Below the pieces are notes generated by a model, which had not been told where the DNA came from, did no database searches, and was given only the letters and a program-made list of their open reading frames with translations. The translations under genes and the position numbers were made by a program. From contig NZ_OX030782.1 in the NCBI RefSeq assembly GCF_943733665.1, forward strand, positions 1,136,001 to 1,200,000: a stretch of DNA of 64,000 nt, read 5' to 3'. Below, one piece after another: positions 9,234 to 18,897 of this stretch (positions are counted from its first letter, which is position 1; each line of letters starts with the position of its first letter). This stretch comes from Aquimarina sp. Aq107. Its GTDB lineage: Bacteria; Bacteroidota; Bacteroidia; Flavobacteriales; Flavobacteriaceae.

Positions 9234-11135
9234 ATGCTATCAACTAGAATACTACTATTATCTTTTCTGAGTCTTTTTATTTTTGTAACATCTTGTAATA
9301 AAAAAACGGATACTATTAGTACTGCAGAAACTAAAGAAGAAGTTACAATTAATGAAGAAAAAGAAACGTATGAGGTAAAAGAATTTTACTCTAAAAAAGA
9401 AGTAGATATTGTAATGAGGGATGGAACCAAATTACATACTACAATATACTCACCAAAGGATACTAGCAAAAAGTATCCTATATTAATGCAACGAACGCCT
9501 TATAGTTCAAGACCTTATGGAGAAGATCAGTTTCGTTCTAAAATAGGTCCGAATGAATTTTTGATGAAAGAAGGTAATATTGTTGTATATCAAGATGTTC
9601 GAGGTAGATGGATGAGTGAAGGAGTATATGACAATATGAGAGCATACATTCCTAATAAAAAAGATAAACAATTTGATGAAGCAAGTGATACGTACGATAC
9701 TATTGAATGGTTAGTAAATAATGTTGAAAATAATAATGGTAATGTAGGTGTTTGGGGAATTTCGTACCCTGGTTTTTATGCAACATATTCCTTATTAGAC
9801 TCTCATCCAGCGTTAAAGGCTGTGTCTCCTCAGGCATGTATTGGTGATTTCTTTTTTGATGATTTCCACCATAATGGAGCGTATTTATTAAGTTATTGGA
9901 GAGCAACGGCAGTATTTGGTTATGAAAAAACAGAGCCGGTAAAAGAAAGTTGGTATACATTTCCAGAGCTAAAGGCCAAGGATCAATATCAGTTTTTTCT
10001 AGATGCTGGACCACTAAGTACTTTAGATCAATATTATAAAGAAGATAATGTCTTCTGGACCCAACTCAAAGAACACCCTAATTATGATGAGTTTTGGCAA
10101 AAAAGAGGAATTATTCAACATCTTAAGGATATCAAACCTGCAGTAATGGTTGTTGGTGGTTTGTTTGATGCAGAAGATTTATACGGTCCGTTTGAGACGT
10201 ATGAAAAAATAGAAAAAAACAGTGATAACTATAATATCATGGTTTTTGGCCCTTGGAGTCATGGAGATTGGGCAAGAAATAAAAAGCGTCAGGCAATAGG
10301 AAATGTGTATTTTGGAGATGATATTTCTCTTAATTTTCAACAAAATATAGAAACAAAATTCTTTAATCATTTTCTTAAAGGAGAAGGAGATAATGAAAGT
10401 GGATTAACAGAAATTCAAATTTTCGATACAGGAAAAAAGGAATGGAATACATTTGATAGTTGGCCTCCAAAAAATGTAGAAAAGAAAACAATGTATCTAT
10501 CTGGTGATGATTTAACAGAAACTTTTGGCAATGGATTTTCAGAATTTGTTAGTGATCCAAAAAAACCTGTACCGTACACAGAAGATATAAAAATGGTATT
10601 CACACCTAGAAAATATATGACAGATGATCAGCGTTTTGCAGCGAGACGACCGGATGTACTGGTATATGAAACTCCTGTGCTTACAGAAGATATGACACTT
10701 TCGGGAGAGATTTTGGCAAAGTTAAAAGTGGCAACTACAGGAACTGCTGCTGATTGGGTAGTTAAATTAATAGACGTGTACCCAGCTGATGCAGAAGATA
10801 CAGAAGAAACACAGAAGTATCTTAAAATGTCTAACTATCATATGATGGTTCGAAGTGAAGTGCTTAGAGGAAGATTTAGAAATAGTTTTAGTAAGCCAGA
10901 GCCGTTTACACCAAATCAAAAAACAGATGTTAATATAAAGCTTCAAGATGTACATCATACATTTCTAAAAGGTCATAAAATTCAGATTCAGGTACAGAGT
11001 ACTTGGTTTCCTTTTATAGACCTAAATCCACAGACTTTTGTACCTAATATTTTCAAAGCAAAAGCATCAGATTTTAAGAAACAAACGCATAAAGTTTTTG
11101 AGGATTCGTCAGTCGAGTTCTCCGTGTTAAAATAG
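9234..11135 (+). CDS. CocE/NonD family (S15-type) acyl hydrolase lipoprotein
   Basis: 633 residues. The N-terminus ends in a lipobox (FIFVTSC, Cys about 21), so this is a membrane-anchored lipoprotein. The alpha/beta hydrolase part (about 50-360) has the nucleophile in WGISYPGFYATY (Ser about 178), acid in GGLFDAEDLYG and His in GPWSHGDW. The C-terminal jelly roll (about 400-633; TGTAADWVVKLIDVYP, then STWFPFIDLNPQ) is that of the X-Pro dipeptidyl-peptidase/CocE/glutaryl-7-ACA acylase group. Likely reaction: hydrolysis of an amide or ester in the periplasm, perhaps dipeptides; the substrate cannot be predicted. The next gene, also a predicted peptidase lipoprotein, starts 33 bp downstream, suggesting a two-gene peptide-degrading unit. 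Confidence 0.85.
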   Translation: MLSTRILLLSFLSLFIFVTSCNKKTDTISTAETKEEVTINEEKETYEVKEFYSKKEVDIVMRDGTKLHTTIYSPKDTSKKYPILMQRTPYSSRPYGEDQFRSKIGPNEFLMKEGNIVVYQDVRGRWMSEGVYDNMRAYIPNKKDKQFDEASDTYDTIEWLVNNVENNNGNVGVWGISYPGFYATYSLLDSHPALKAVSPQACIGDFFFDDFHHNGAYLLSYWRATAVFGYEKTEPVKESWYTFPELKAKDQYQFFLDAGPLSTLDQYYKEDNVFWTQLKEHPNYDEFWQKRGIIQHLKDIKPAVMVVGGLFDAEDLYGPFETYEKIEKNSDNYNIMVFGPWSHGDWARNKKRQAIGNVYFGDDISLNFQQNIETKFFNHFLKGEGDNESGLTEIQIFDTGKKEWNTFDSWPPKNVEKKTMYLSGDDLTETFGNGFSEFVSDPKKPVPYTEDIKMVFTPRKYMTDDQRFAARRPDVLVYETPVLTEDMTLSGEILAKLKVATTGTAADWVVKLIDVYPADAEDTEETQKYLKMSNYHMMVRSEVLRGRFRNSFSKPEPFTPNQKTDVNIKLQDVHHTFLKGHKIQIQVQSTWFPFIDLNPQTFVPNIFKAKASDFKKQTHKVFEDSSVEFSVLK

Positions 11136-11168
11136 ACTAAACTAACTAAATTTAATACCCCTTTAGAA

Positions 11169-13037
11169 ATGATTAAAGCAAAATTTACTTTGTTATCTTT
11201 TTGCTTCTTACTATTTATTTCTGCCTGTAAGAATACTAGTGAGGAGATTAAACCTTTAGTGTCTGCTGAAGAACAAATCGAGATACACTCTAAAAAACTT
11301 AATGATTGGTTTGAGACTCAGTTTCAAGAAGAAGTAGCTGAATCTCCTATGATGCAAACGTATTTAGGTGTAAAAACAGAAGATTATGGTAAATGGGATG
11401 ATGTTTCTTCTAAAAAAGAAGTAAAAGACCTAGATAAAGCTAAAAGAAGATTGAGGTATTTAAATGATTCAATTGATATTACTAAACTAAACAAAGCGAC
11501 TGCTTTGAGTTATCGATTGATGAAAGAAGATTTAAGAAATGAAATAGATGATTTTCAATATCGTTTTTATGATTACCCTATAAATCAAATGCATGGAATG
11601 CAAGCAGAAATCCCAGCTTTTTTGATCAATATGCATAAAATAGAAAATAAGAATGATGCAGATGCTTATATTTCAAGACTGGAAGGAATGGATGAGCTAT
11701 TTGCGCAGCAATCAGAAAATATTAAGATCAGGGAAAAGAATGGAATTGTTCCTCCTAAGTTCGTTTTTGCTAAGGTTCTTAATGATTGCCGTAATCTAGT
11801 AACAGGTAAACCATTTGATGATTCGAACAACGAAAGCACATTATTATCTGATTTCAAATCTAAAATAGAGAAATTAGAGATTTCAGAAGAAGCAAAGGAT
11901 AGTTTGGTTTTTAAAGCTGAGTTGGCTTTAAAAGGAGATGTAAAAACCGCCTATGATCAATTAATTACTTTCTTAGAAGATCAGCAACAAAGAGCTACTA
12001 CAGAAGATGGAGCTTGGAAATTTCCAAAGGGTAATGCGTTTTATAATAATGCTTTAAGACGAACTACTACTACCAATATGACTGCAGAAGAAATTCATCA
12101 ACTTGGATTAGATGAGGTGGCTAGGATTCATAAGGAGATGAAAGATATTATGACCGAGCTTAAGTATGAAGGAACGTTGCAAGACTTTTTTAAATTCATG
12201 AAAGAAGATGAAAGATTTTATTACAGTAATGACGAAGCTGGCAGAGAAGAATACCTTAAAAGAGCAGTGGGGTTAATAGATAATATGAAATCTAGAATGG
12301 ATGAACTATTTATCACTAAACCCAAAGCGGATATTATTGTGAAAGCAGTAGAACCTTTTAGAGAAAAAAGTGCTGGAAAAGCATTTTATCAAAGAGGAAC
12401 TCCTGATGGATCAAGACCAGGAACTTATTATGCAAACCTTTATGATATGGAAGCAATGCCGAAATATCAGATGGAGGCTCTTGCATACCACGAAGGAATA
12501 CCAGGACATCATATGCAAATTTCTATCGCGCAAGAATTAGAAAATATTCCAAAATTCAGAAAGTTTGGTGGATATACTGCGTATGTAGAAGGATGGGGGT
12601 TATACAATGAGTTCTTACCAAAGGAAATAGGACTTTATAATGATCCATATTCTAATTTTGGAAGGTTAGCAATGGAGCTGTGGAGAGCTTGTAGACTAGT
12701 AGTAGATACTGGGATACATACTAAGAAATGGACGAGAGAGGATGGAATTAAATATTATACAGATAATACTCCAAATGCCGAGAGTGATGCCATAAAAATG
12801 GTAGAAAGACATATCGTAATGCCAGGTCAAGCCACCGCTTATAAAATAGGAATGAATAAAATTCTAGAACTAAGAGAAGCTGCTAGATCTAAACTAGGGA
12901 ATGAATTATTTGATATACGAGAGTTTCATGATGTGGTTTTGACAAATGGTGCAGTACCACTTACGATACTTGAAGAATTAGTGAATGAATGGATAGCATC
13001 TAAGAGTGAAACATTAGAAACTAAAAAAACAAGTTGA
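11169..13037 (+). CDS. DUF885 family lipoprotein, putative metallopeptidase
   Basis: 622 residues with a lipobox (LLFISAC, Cys about 20). The DUF885 hallmark YHEGIPGHHMQ (about 440-450) gives a zinc-type HExxxGHH arrangement. A downstream YVEGWGLYNE segment supplies a likely third ligand Glu, followed by MPGQATAYKIG. DUF885 proteins are treated as gluzincin-like peptidases, mostly without known substrates. It lies 33 bp after the S15-type hydrolase on the same strand, and a clear terminator follows it. Confidence 0.85.
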   Translation: MIKAKFTLLSFCFLLFISACKNTSEEIKPLVSAEEQIEIHSKKLNDWFETQFQEEVAESPMMQTYLGVKTEDYGKWDDVSSKKEVKDLDKAKRRLRYLNDSIDITKLNKATALSYRLMKEDLRNEIDDFQYRFYDYPINQMHGMQAEIPAFLINMHKIENKNDADAYISRLEGMDELFAQQSENIKIREKNGIVPPKFVFAKVLNDCRNLVTGKPFDDSNNESTLLSDFKSKIEKLEISEEAKDSLVFKAELALKGDVKTAYDQLITFLEDQQQRATTEDGAWKFPKGNAFYNNALRRTTTTNMTAEEIHQLGLDEVARIHKEMKDIMTELKYEGTLQDFFKFMKEDERFYYSNDEAGREEYLKRAVGLIDNMKSRMDELFITKPKADIIVKAVEPFREKSAGKAFYQRGTPDGSRPGTYYANLYDMEAMPKYQMEALAYHEGIPGHHMQISIAQELENIPKFRKFGGYTAYVEGWGLYNEFLPKEIGLYNDPYSNFGRLAMELWRACRLVVDTGIHTKKWTREDGIKYYTDNTPNAESDAIKMVERHIVMPGQATAYKIGMNKILELREAARSKLGNELFDIREFHDVVLTNGAVPLTILEELVNEWIASKSETLETKKTS

Positions 13038-13072
13038 GATTCAGTTTCATACTAATCTTTTATTTATAAGTC

Positions 13073-13107
13073 AATAGCCTTTCATTCGCTGAAAGGCTAT
13101 TTTTTTG
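13073..13107 (+). terminator. Intrinsic terminator
   Basis: A 12-bp stem (13073-13084 with 13090-13101) with loop TTCGC is followed by a T7 run (13100-13106). It ends the two-hydrolase unit. Confidence 0.85.
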
Positions 13108-13246
13108 ATCTAAATGGATCTAAATTATGGTTAATCTGTAAATTTAAGTAAGAATAATACTACAATATAACATGTTTTAAGATATTTTTGTGTACTTTGC
13201 TGGTGTAATTGGTATTTAATCTGATTCTAGCCCCAAAATAGATCAT

Positions 13247-15223
13247 ATGAATAAAGCAATTTTAACCTTTGTGATTTTCTGCGCAATGAACCTACTTGGT
13301 TTTTCGCAAAGTCAATTTTCAGCCGTTGATTTTTCTAAAATAGAAAACGTAAAAGACTCTTTGTTATTTAATAGTGCGGTAAATGATTTACAGCATTATG
13401 TCAATGAAGATCAATTAGACCGAGCAGATGATATCGCTAACAAGCTTATTGAGCTTGGCCATGATATTAAGTATTTTAAAGGATTAGGTTTAGTATACAG
13501 GCTGAAAGGCGTTATTAATAACGAATTGAATAAGAGCATCGATTCCAATGAAAGTTTTGAAAAAGCCGTACTCAATTTTCAGAAAATTGATGACAAAAAC
13601 GGCTTAGCAATGGTAAGTAATGATAGATACAATATCGAAAGAAATAAAGGTAATATAGAGCAAGCTGCTAACTACTTATTAGACGCCAAACTACATCGAG
13701 AACAATTAAATGATAGTGTAGGTCTTTCTGCCGTATACAATAATTTAGCAATCATTTATAAGGAGCTTAATGATGTCCCAAATGCAGAAAAATATTACTT
13801 GAAGTCAATGAATTTGGGTAAGAAATTGAAGACCGATGGTGTAGGGTTGGTTATCAATAATTTAGCTTTATTATATACAGAAGGAGGAAAGCTTAAAGAG
13901 GCGCAGAAGCTTTTAGAAGAAGCATTAGTAATTAATAAAGCAGAAGATGATCTAAGGCATATGGCTCAATCATATAGTATTATGGCTAAAGTAGCAATGT
14001 ATGGAAAGGAATATGAAAAAGCTAAAAAATTCTATGACACAACACAGTGTGTTGGTACCCAAGCCAATTTCAAAATAATAGTGATAAATGCAAAACAACA
14101 ATTAGGGATTATAGCACTTGAACAACAAGAATATGATAAAGCAGAGAAATATTTAGAAATAGCAAGAGAGGATTTGGTTAAATCAAATGTTACATCACTA
14201 ATTTTGAAGAACTATAAACATTCATTTAAACTAGATTCGGCTCGAGGTAATTTATTAAACGCTATAGCTTGGCAAAAAAAATATCAGGAACTTTCTGATA
14301 AGAGAATGAACGATATTACCACAAAAAAGGTAGAAAACACAAAATCTAGATACGAAGCCGAGTTAGAACAACTTAAATTGATAGATGAAAAAGAGAAGCG
14401 AGAACAAAAAACAAAAGAAGAATTGTTCAGATATAGGTTATTAGCATTTATTAGTTTAGCAGTCATTGCAGTAATCTTAGTCTTTATGGTGCTTATTATC
14501 AAAACAAGGAAAGAAAGAAAAAGATATATTAAAGAACTCAATGAATCTAATCAGGTAAAAAACAAACTATTCTCTATTATATCCCATGATCTTAAAAACG
14601 AAATACATGGTTTAGAAAGTAGCCTTAATTTAATGAAAGAAGATGTTATATCCACTGATGAATTTAAAGAAATAGTGCCATTATTAGCAAATAGAACACA
14701 TCAAACATCTATTTTACTTAATAACTTATTGAATTGGTCAAAATCACAGATGAAAGAGCTTAACGCGCAACCTACTACTTTTGATATTACTGAAGTTATT
14801 AGCAATAAGTTTACATTTTTTAAACCAAAAGCCGAGAAGAAGGATATTAAACTAATTAATAAACTAGATCCTACATTAATCTTTGCTGATAAAGATATGT
14901 TCGGAATTGTAGCCCAAAACCTGATAGCTAATGCAATTAAATTTTGTAACCCAGGTGATTCAATAGCCTTAATATCTAGGGAAAAAGAAGATTATTACGA
15001 AATTTGTTTTGAAGATACAGGTATTGGTATCGACCCAAGTAATCTTAATAAATTATTTGCCGAAGATACATTTACTACTACAGGTACAGAAAATGAAACA
15101 GGAACTGGTCTTGGTCTTAGGATATGCAAAGAATTAATAGAACTTAATCAAGGTAAGATACAAGTCGAAAGTACACCTGGAAAAGGAAGTGTTTTCTCAG
15201 TTTCATTACCAAAAGCGGCTTGA
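13247..15223 (+). CDS. TPR-domain sensor histidine kinase (orphan)
   Basis: 658 residues. A signal peptide (1-20) precedes a periplasmic array of TPR helices (about 45-350; SVGLSAVYNNLAIIYKELND is a clear unit). A coiled-coil-rich stretch leads to one membrane helix (about 400-420). The kinase core has the phosphoacceptor in IISHDLKNEIHG (His about 447), N box NLIANAIKFC, G1 DTGIGID and G2 TGTGLGLRICKELI. Ligand and output are unknown. No response regulator gene is adjacent. It is convergent with the HlyD gene with only 7 bp between stops, and I see no terminator there. Confidence 0.88.
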   Translation: MNKAILTFVIFCAMNLLGFSQSQFSAVDFSKIENVKDSLLFNSAVNDLQHYVNEDQLDRADDIANKLIELGHDIKYFKGLGLVYRLKGVINNELNKSIDSNESFEKAVLNFQKIDDKNGLAMVSNDRYNIERNKGNIEQAANYLLDAKLHREQLNDSVGLSAVYNNLAIIYKELNDVPNAEKYYLKSMNLGKKLKTDGVGLVINNLALLYTEGGKLKEAQKLLEEALVINKAEDDLRHMAQSYSIMAKVAMYGKEYEKAKKFYDTTQCVGTQANFKIIVINAKQQLGIIALEQQEYDKAEKYLEIAREDLVKSNVTSLILKNYKHSFKLDSARGNLLNAIAWQKKYQELSDKRMNDITTKKVENTKSRYEAELEQLKLIDEKEKREQKTKEELFRYRLLAFISLAVIAVILVFMVLIIKTRKERKRYIKELNESNQVKNKLFSIISHDLKNEIHGLESSLNLMKEDVISTDEFKEIVPLLANRTHQTSILLNNLLNWSKSQMKELNAQPTTFDITEVISNKFTFFKPKAEKKDIKLINKLDPTLIFADKDMFGIVAQNLIANAIKFCNPGDSIALISREKEDYYEICFEDTGIGIDPSNLNKLFAEDTFTTTGTENETGTGLGLRICKELIELNQGKIQVESTPGKGSVFSVSLPKAA

Positions 15224-15230
15224 GCTTAGG

Positions 15231-16529
15231 TTATTTATCCATTATGCTTCTAAACTGATAAAAGAACCGTTCTATAAGTCTTAAATCTTCTGTTATTATT
15301 TCTACAGAACCACGCATTTCTTGTTGAAAAGGTATTTCTTTGTTATAGGTAGTTATGAGTTTTTTAGGAAGTTTTACATCAATAAGATATAAACCATCTT
15401 TATCTGGTAACATGGATATATAATCTACTGTTCCTTGTAACATCCCGAACTCATCATCCGGAAAATTTTCTAATTTAATATTCGCTTTTTGTCCTAATTT
15501 TATTTTTCCAGAATTCTGAGTAGGAGCTTTTATTTTAGCCACATAAGAAGAAGATTCTTGAATTGGGATTACAATAAAAACAATATCTCCAGCGGTAACA
15601 TTTTCGTTCTCGAAACGATAGTTTGAAAATGAAACTCTTCCTTCTATGTCAGACTGCAGTAAGTATCTTAATTCCCAATCTTTAATACTTTTTTTCAATT
15701 GATCAAACGATTGTATTACCTTATTACGTAGGCTAATTTCCTCTCGTTGTTGATTAAATTCAGCTCCTTTTGAAGTTTTTTGTGCATTACTTATACCTTC
15801 TTTGATTTGAGAAAGTTGGGAGTCATAATTTTTATAATTATTCTCAAACTGCAGATACTCAATTTTAGATGCTTCATATTCTTGCTGAGAAATACTTCCT
15901 TTATCATATAACTCTTGCTGCCTGTCAAAAGCTTTTTTCTTAAAACTTAAGGCACTTTTTTCCACCTTTTTTTGACTTAAGATGCCTTCTTGTCTTCTAT
16001 ACAATTCTGATAAAGATATCTGATTAGCTAAATTTTCATCCGAATAAGGTTGCAAATCCTTATTTAAACTATACTCAATATAACTGTTTTCAAAAGTTGC
16101 ATAGCTTGTTTGTATATCTCCTAATTCAAGTATTGGAGGCATTTGGGCGAATGGGAACTCTATTTTTCTATTATTAATCGTAATAGTGTCAATAACTCTT
16201 TTGAGACTAAAAACATCTAAATAGTTTGCTGTATTCCTTAAAATGGCCAATGGAGTTCCTTCGGGAACCGTATCTCCTTCTTTTACTAGTATTGCTTCTA
16301 TTTTTTCACTGACATTTGCTTGTTCTTTTTGTAGTGGAAAATTTGTTGTTATTATTGCTTGTGCAGGAATAGTATCGGGATATTTAAGCATCCATGACAG
16401 AAATAACAATAATAGAATTAATACTAATATTAATAGATTCCCCCATCGAATCATCCAATGCGGTACTCGAGTTAAAATCTCTTGAACTTCTTCACTTCTT
16501 AATTGTATGTCGTCTAAATTATCTGGCAT
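15231..16529 (-). CDS. HlyD-family membrane fusion protein of peptide exporter
   Basis: 432 residues. A short cytoplasmic N-terminus and one membrane helix (about 28-50) are followed by a lipoyl/biotinyl-like hairpin (VSEKIEAILVKEGDTVPEGTPLAIL). A long coiled-coil region follows (about 170-270), then the returning barrel (IEGRVSFSNYRFENENVTAGDIVFIVIP). This is the periplasmic adaptor of ABC-type peptide or protein export. It starts 1 bp after the stop of the C39 ABC transporter, so the two are surely co-translated and form one exporter. No outer-membrane TolC-like gene is adjacent; it must be supplied from elsewhere. Confidence 0.9.
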   Translation of the reverse strand: MPDNLDDIQLRSEEVQEILTRVPHWMIRWGNLLILVLILLLLFLSWMLKYPDTIPAQAIITTNFPLQKEQANVSEKIEAILVKEGDTVPEGTPLAILRNTANYLDVFSLKRVIDTITINNRKIEFPFAQMPPILELGDIQTSYATFENSYIEYSLNKDLQPYSDENLANQISLSELYRRQEGILSQKKVEKSALSFKKKAFDRQQELYDKGSISQQEYEASKIEYLQFENNYKNYDSQLSQIKEGISNAQKTSKGAEFNQQREEISLRNKVIQSFDQLKKSIKDWELRYLLQSDIEGRVSFSNYRFENENVTAGDIVFIVIPIQESSSYVAKIKAPTQNSGKIKLGQKANIKLENFPDDEFGMLQGTVDYISMLPDKDGLYLIDVKLPKKLITTYNKEIPFQQEMRGSVEIITEDLRLIERFFYQFRSIMDK

Positions 16530-16530
16530 G

Positions 16531-18735
16531 TTACTTTCCTAATTCTAATTGATTTTTAACCAAATTATAATAGCTTCCTTTTTCTTTGATCAATGATTCA
16601 TGATTTCCTACTTCTATAATTTCTCCCTTATCAAGCACTACAATCTGATCTGCATTTTTAACAGTACTTAATCTGTGTGCTATTACCATAACTGTTTTAT
16701 CTTTGAAAAAAGTATCTAATTTTTCCATGATAACCTTCTCATTATTGGCATCTAGAGCAGAAGTTGCTTCGTCAAAGAATAAAAATTTAGGGTTTTTGTA
16801 TACAGCTCTAGCAATAAATAATCTTTGTTTTTGACCAGTACTTAATCCCACACCTTCCATTCCTATTTTGGTGTTATAAGATAATGGTAAAGATTCTACA
16901 AATTCCTTGATATTAGCTACATCTACAGCATGAGCTAATTTTTTCTTGTCTACATAATCTTCTCCAACCGCAATGTTATTAGCAATTGTATCATTAAATA
17001 TATAACCTTCTTGCATCACAACCCCAAATTGATCTCTCCAAGATTTCTGAGATACGTGTTGTAAATCATGAGAGCCGATAAATATTTGTCCTTCATCAGG
17101 TTCGTAAAACTTTAGTAGAATTTTCATAAGGGTAGTTTTTCCGCTACCACTTACACCTACTACTGCTGTTATTTTATTAGCAGGAATAGAGAGTTTTAAA
17201 TTTTGTAAGACAGGTTTGTCCGAACCAACATATCTAAAACTAAGATTTTTAATTTCAAAACCAGAATTATCTGGAATTTCCCGAATCTTTTCTTCTCCGG
17301 ATTTTTCTTCGTCTTCCTTATTATGAATTTCTCCAAGACGTTCTAATGAAATCTGAGCGTCTTGCAATTCTCTTAAGAAATTAATCAATTGAGTAATTGG
17401 AGCATTTAATTGTCCTACGATAGATGTAATTGCCAGCATCATACCCAAAGTAATTTCTCCGTCAATCACCAATAAAGCAGAAAGAACAGTAATTAGTATG
17501 TTTTTTAGCTCGTTTATAAAAGCAGAACCAACACTTTGATATTGTTCTAAAGCTAGGTTTTCTATAGATATTTTGAAAAGCTTAGCTTGTACAAATTCCC
17601 AATTCCACCTTTTTCTTTTTTCGGCATTGTGGAGTTTAATTTCCTGCATACCATTTACCAACTCAATTACCTTGCTCTGTTCTTCACTGATTTGGGAAAA
17701 ACGTTTATAATCTAATTTTTTACGTTTTTTGAAAAATATTAATATCCAAGCAAAGTAAAAAGCACTACCAATTGCAAAAACTGAAAAAATGGAGAAACTG
17801 TAATAAATAAGAACAATACTAAAAACGATTAAGTTCACCATCGAAAATAATACGTTTAATGAGGACATAGTAAGGATCTGTTCTATCCTTTTATGGTCAT
17901 TAATCCGCTGTAATAAATCTCCAGTCATTTTTACATCAAAATAGGAGATGGGTAGATTCATTAACTTAATAAAGAAATCTGATATTAGAGAAATATTTAT
18001 TCTAGTACTTAAATGTAATAAAATCCAACTTCGTAGAACATCTATTAAAGTTCTTCCAATAAAGAGCGATAATTGTGCGATTAACACTAGATATACAAAA
18101 TTAATATCTTCGTTTTCGATACCTACATCAACGATACTCTGAGTAAGAAAAGGAGTAATTAATTGTAATAAACTCCCTGCAGTTAATCCAAGAATAAGTT
18201 GAAAAATGAATTTTTTGTATTGGAAAACATATTTAGAAATAAATTTGAAACCAAACTCTTCATCTTTCTCATCTAAATTATCATTGTAGAATTTTGGTGT
18301 TGGTTCAACTAATAATGCAACACCTTCTTCACTAGTTTGATCAGCATTATTACCAATCCAAGCTTTAATGAATTCTTCTTTGGTGTATGTAATTAAACCA
18401 TGGGCAGGGTCTGACACATAAATTGTCATACCTCCTTTTTTGGTAGTTTTGACTTTATAAACTACTACATAATGTACTTTGTTCCAGTGTACTATACAAG
18501 GCAAAGGAACTTCTAATAATTGATCTAAGGATAGTTTTACTCCTAATGATCTAAATCCAATACTTTCTACAGCTTCGCTTAAACCGAGTAAAGAACTTCC
18601 TTCTCTTGTTGTCTCACTTAGAGATCTAAGTTTCTGAGTGTTTAGTACTTTTCCGTAATGTTTAGCTATGATTTTAATACAAGTAGGTCCACAATCTTTT
18701 GATTCGGCTTGTTTGTAAAAAGGAAATTTAGGCAT
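16531..18735 (-). CDS. Peptidase-C39 ABC exporter (PCAT) for double-glycine leader peptides
   Basis: 734 residues in the order C39 peptidase, transmembrane domain, ATPase. The protease triad is intact: Cys15 in QAESKDCGPTC (with Q9), His88 in NKVHYVVVYKV and Asp109 in VSDPAHG. Six membrane helices span about 170-450. The ATPase has Walker A GVSGSGKTT (about 530), signature LSTGQKQR, Walker B FLFFDEATSALD and an H-loop in VIAHRLST. These proteins cut a leader after Gly-Gly and export the mature peptide. The 67-residue GG-leader gene at 20261 is the obvious substrate. A 162-bp gap with no gene separates it from the upstream DUF6734-like gene and may hold its own promoter. Confidence 0.92.
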   Translation of the reverse strand: MPKFPFYKQAESKDCGPTCIKIIAKHYGKVLNTQKLRSLSETTREGSSLLGLSEAVESIGFRSLGVKLSLDQLLEVPLPCIVHWNKVHYVVVYKVKTTKKGGMTIYVSDPAHGLITYTKEEFIKAWIGNNADQTSEEGVALLVEPTPKFYNDNLDEKDEEFGFKFISKYVFQYKKFIFQLILGLTAGSLLQLITPFLTQSIVDVGIENEDINFVYLVLIAQLSLFIGRTLIDVLRSWILLHLSTRINISLISDFFIKLMNLPISYFDVKMTGDLLQRINDHKRIEQILTMSSLNVLFSMVNLIVFSIVLIYYSFSIFSVFAIGSAFYFAWILIFFKKRKKLDYKRFSQISEEQSKVIELVNGMQEIKLHNAEKRKRWNWEFVQAKLFKISIENLALEQYQSVGSAFINELKNILITVLSALLVIDGEITLGMMLAITSIVGQLNAPITQLINFLRELQDAQISLERLGEIHNKEDEEKSGEEKIREIPDNSGFEIKNLSFRYVGSDKPVLQNLKLSIPANKITAVVGVSGSGKTTLMKILLKFYEPDEGQIFIGSHDLQHVSQKSWRDQFGVVMQEGYIFNDTIANNIAVGEDYVDKKKLAHAVDVANIKEFVESLPLSYNTKIGMEGVGLSTGQKQRLFIARAVYKNPKFLFFDEATSALDANNEKVIMEKLDTFFKDKTVMVIAHRLSTVKNADQIVVLDKGEIIEVGNHESLIKEKGSYYNLVKNQLELGK

Positions 18736-18897
18736 TAAAAGTTTTAATTTTGAGTGATGAGTTGTTCTACAAAGAAAAGTAATTCTTTTTGATTATACTA
18801 TCAAACTTGATTAGATACTAAATTGTTTATATGAATTAGTTTAACTAATAAGCAATTTGTTACCCAAGAAAGATGAATTATTTTTAAATATTATTTT

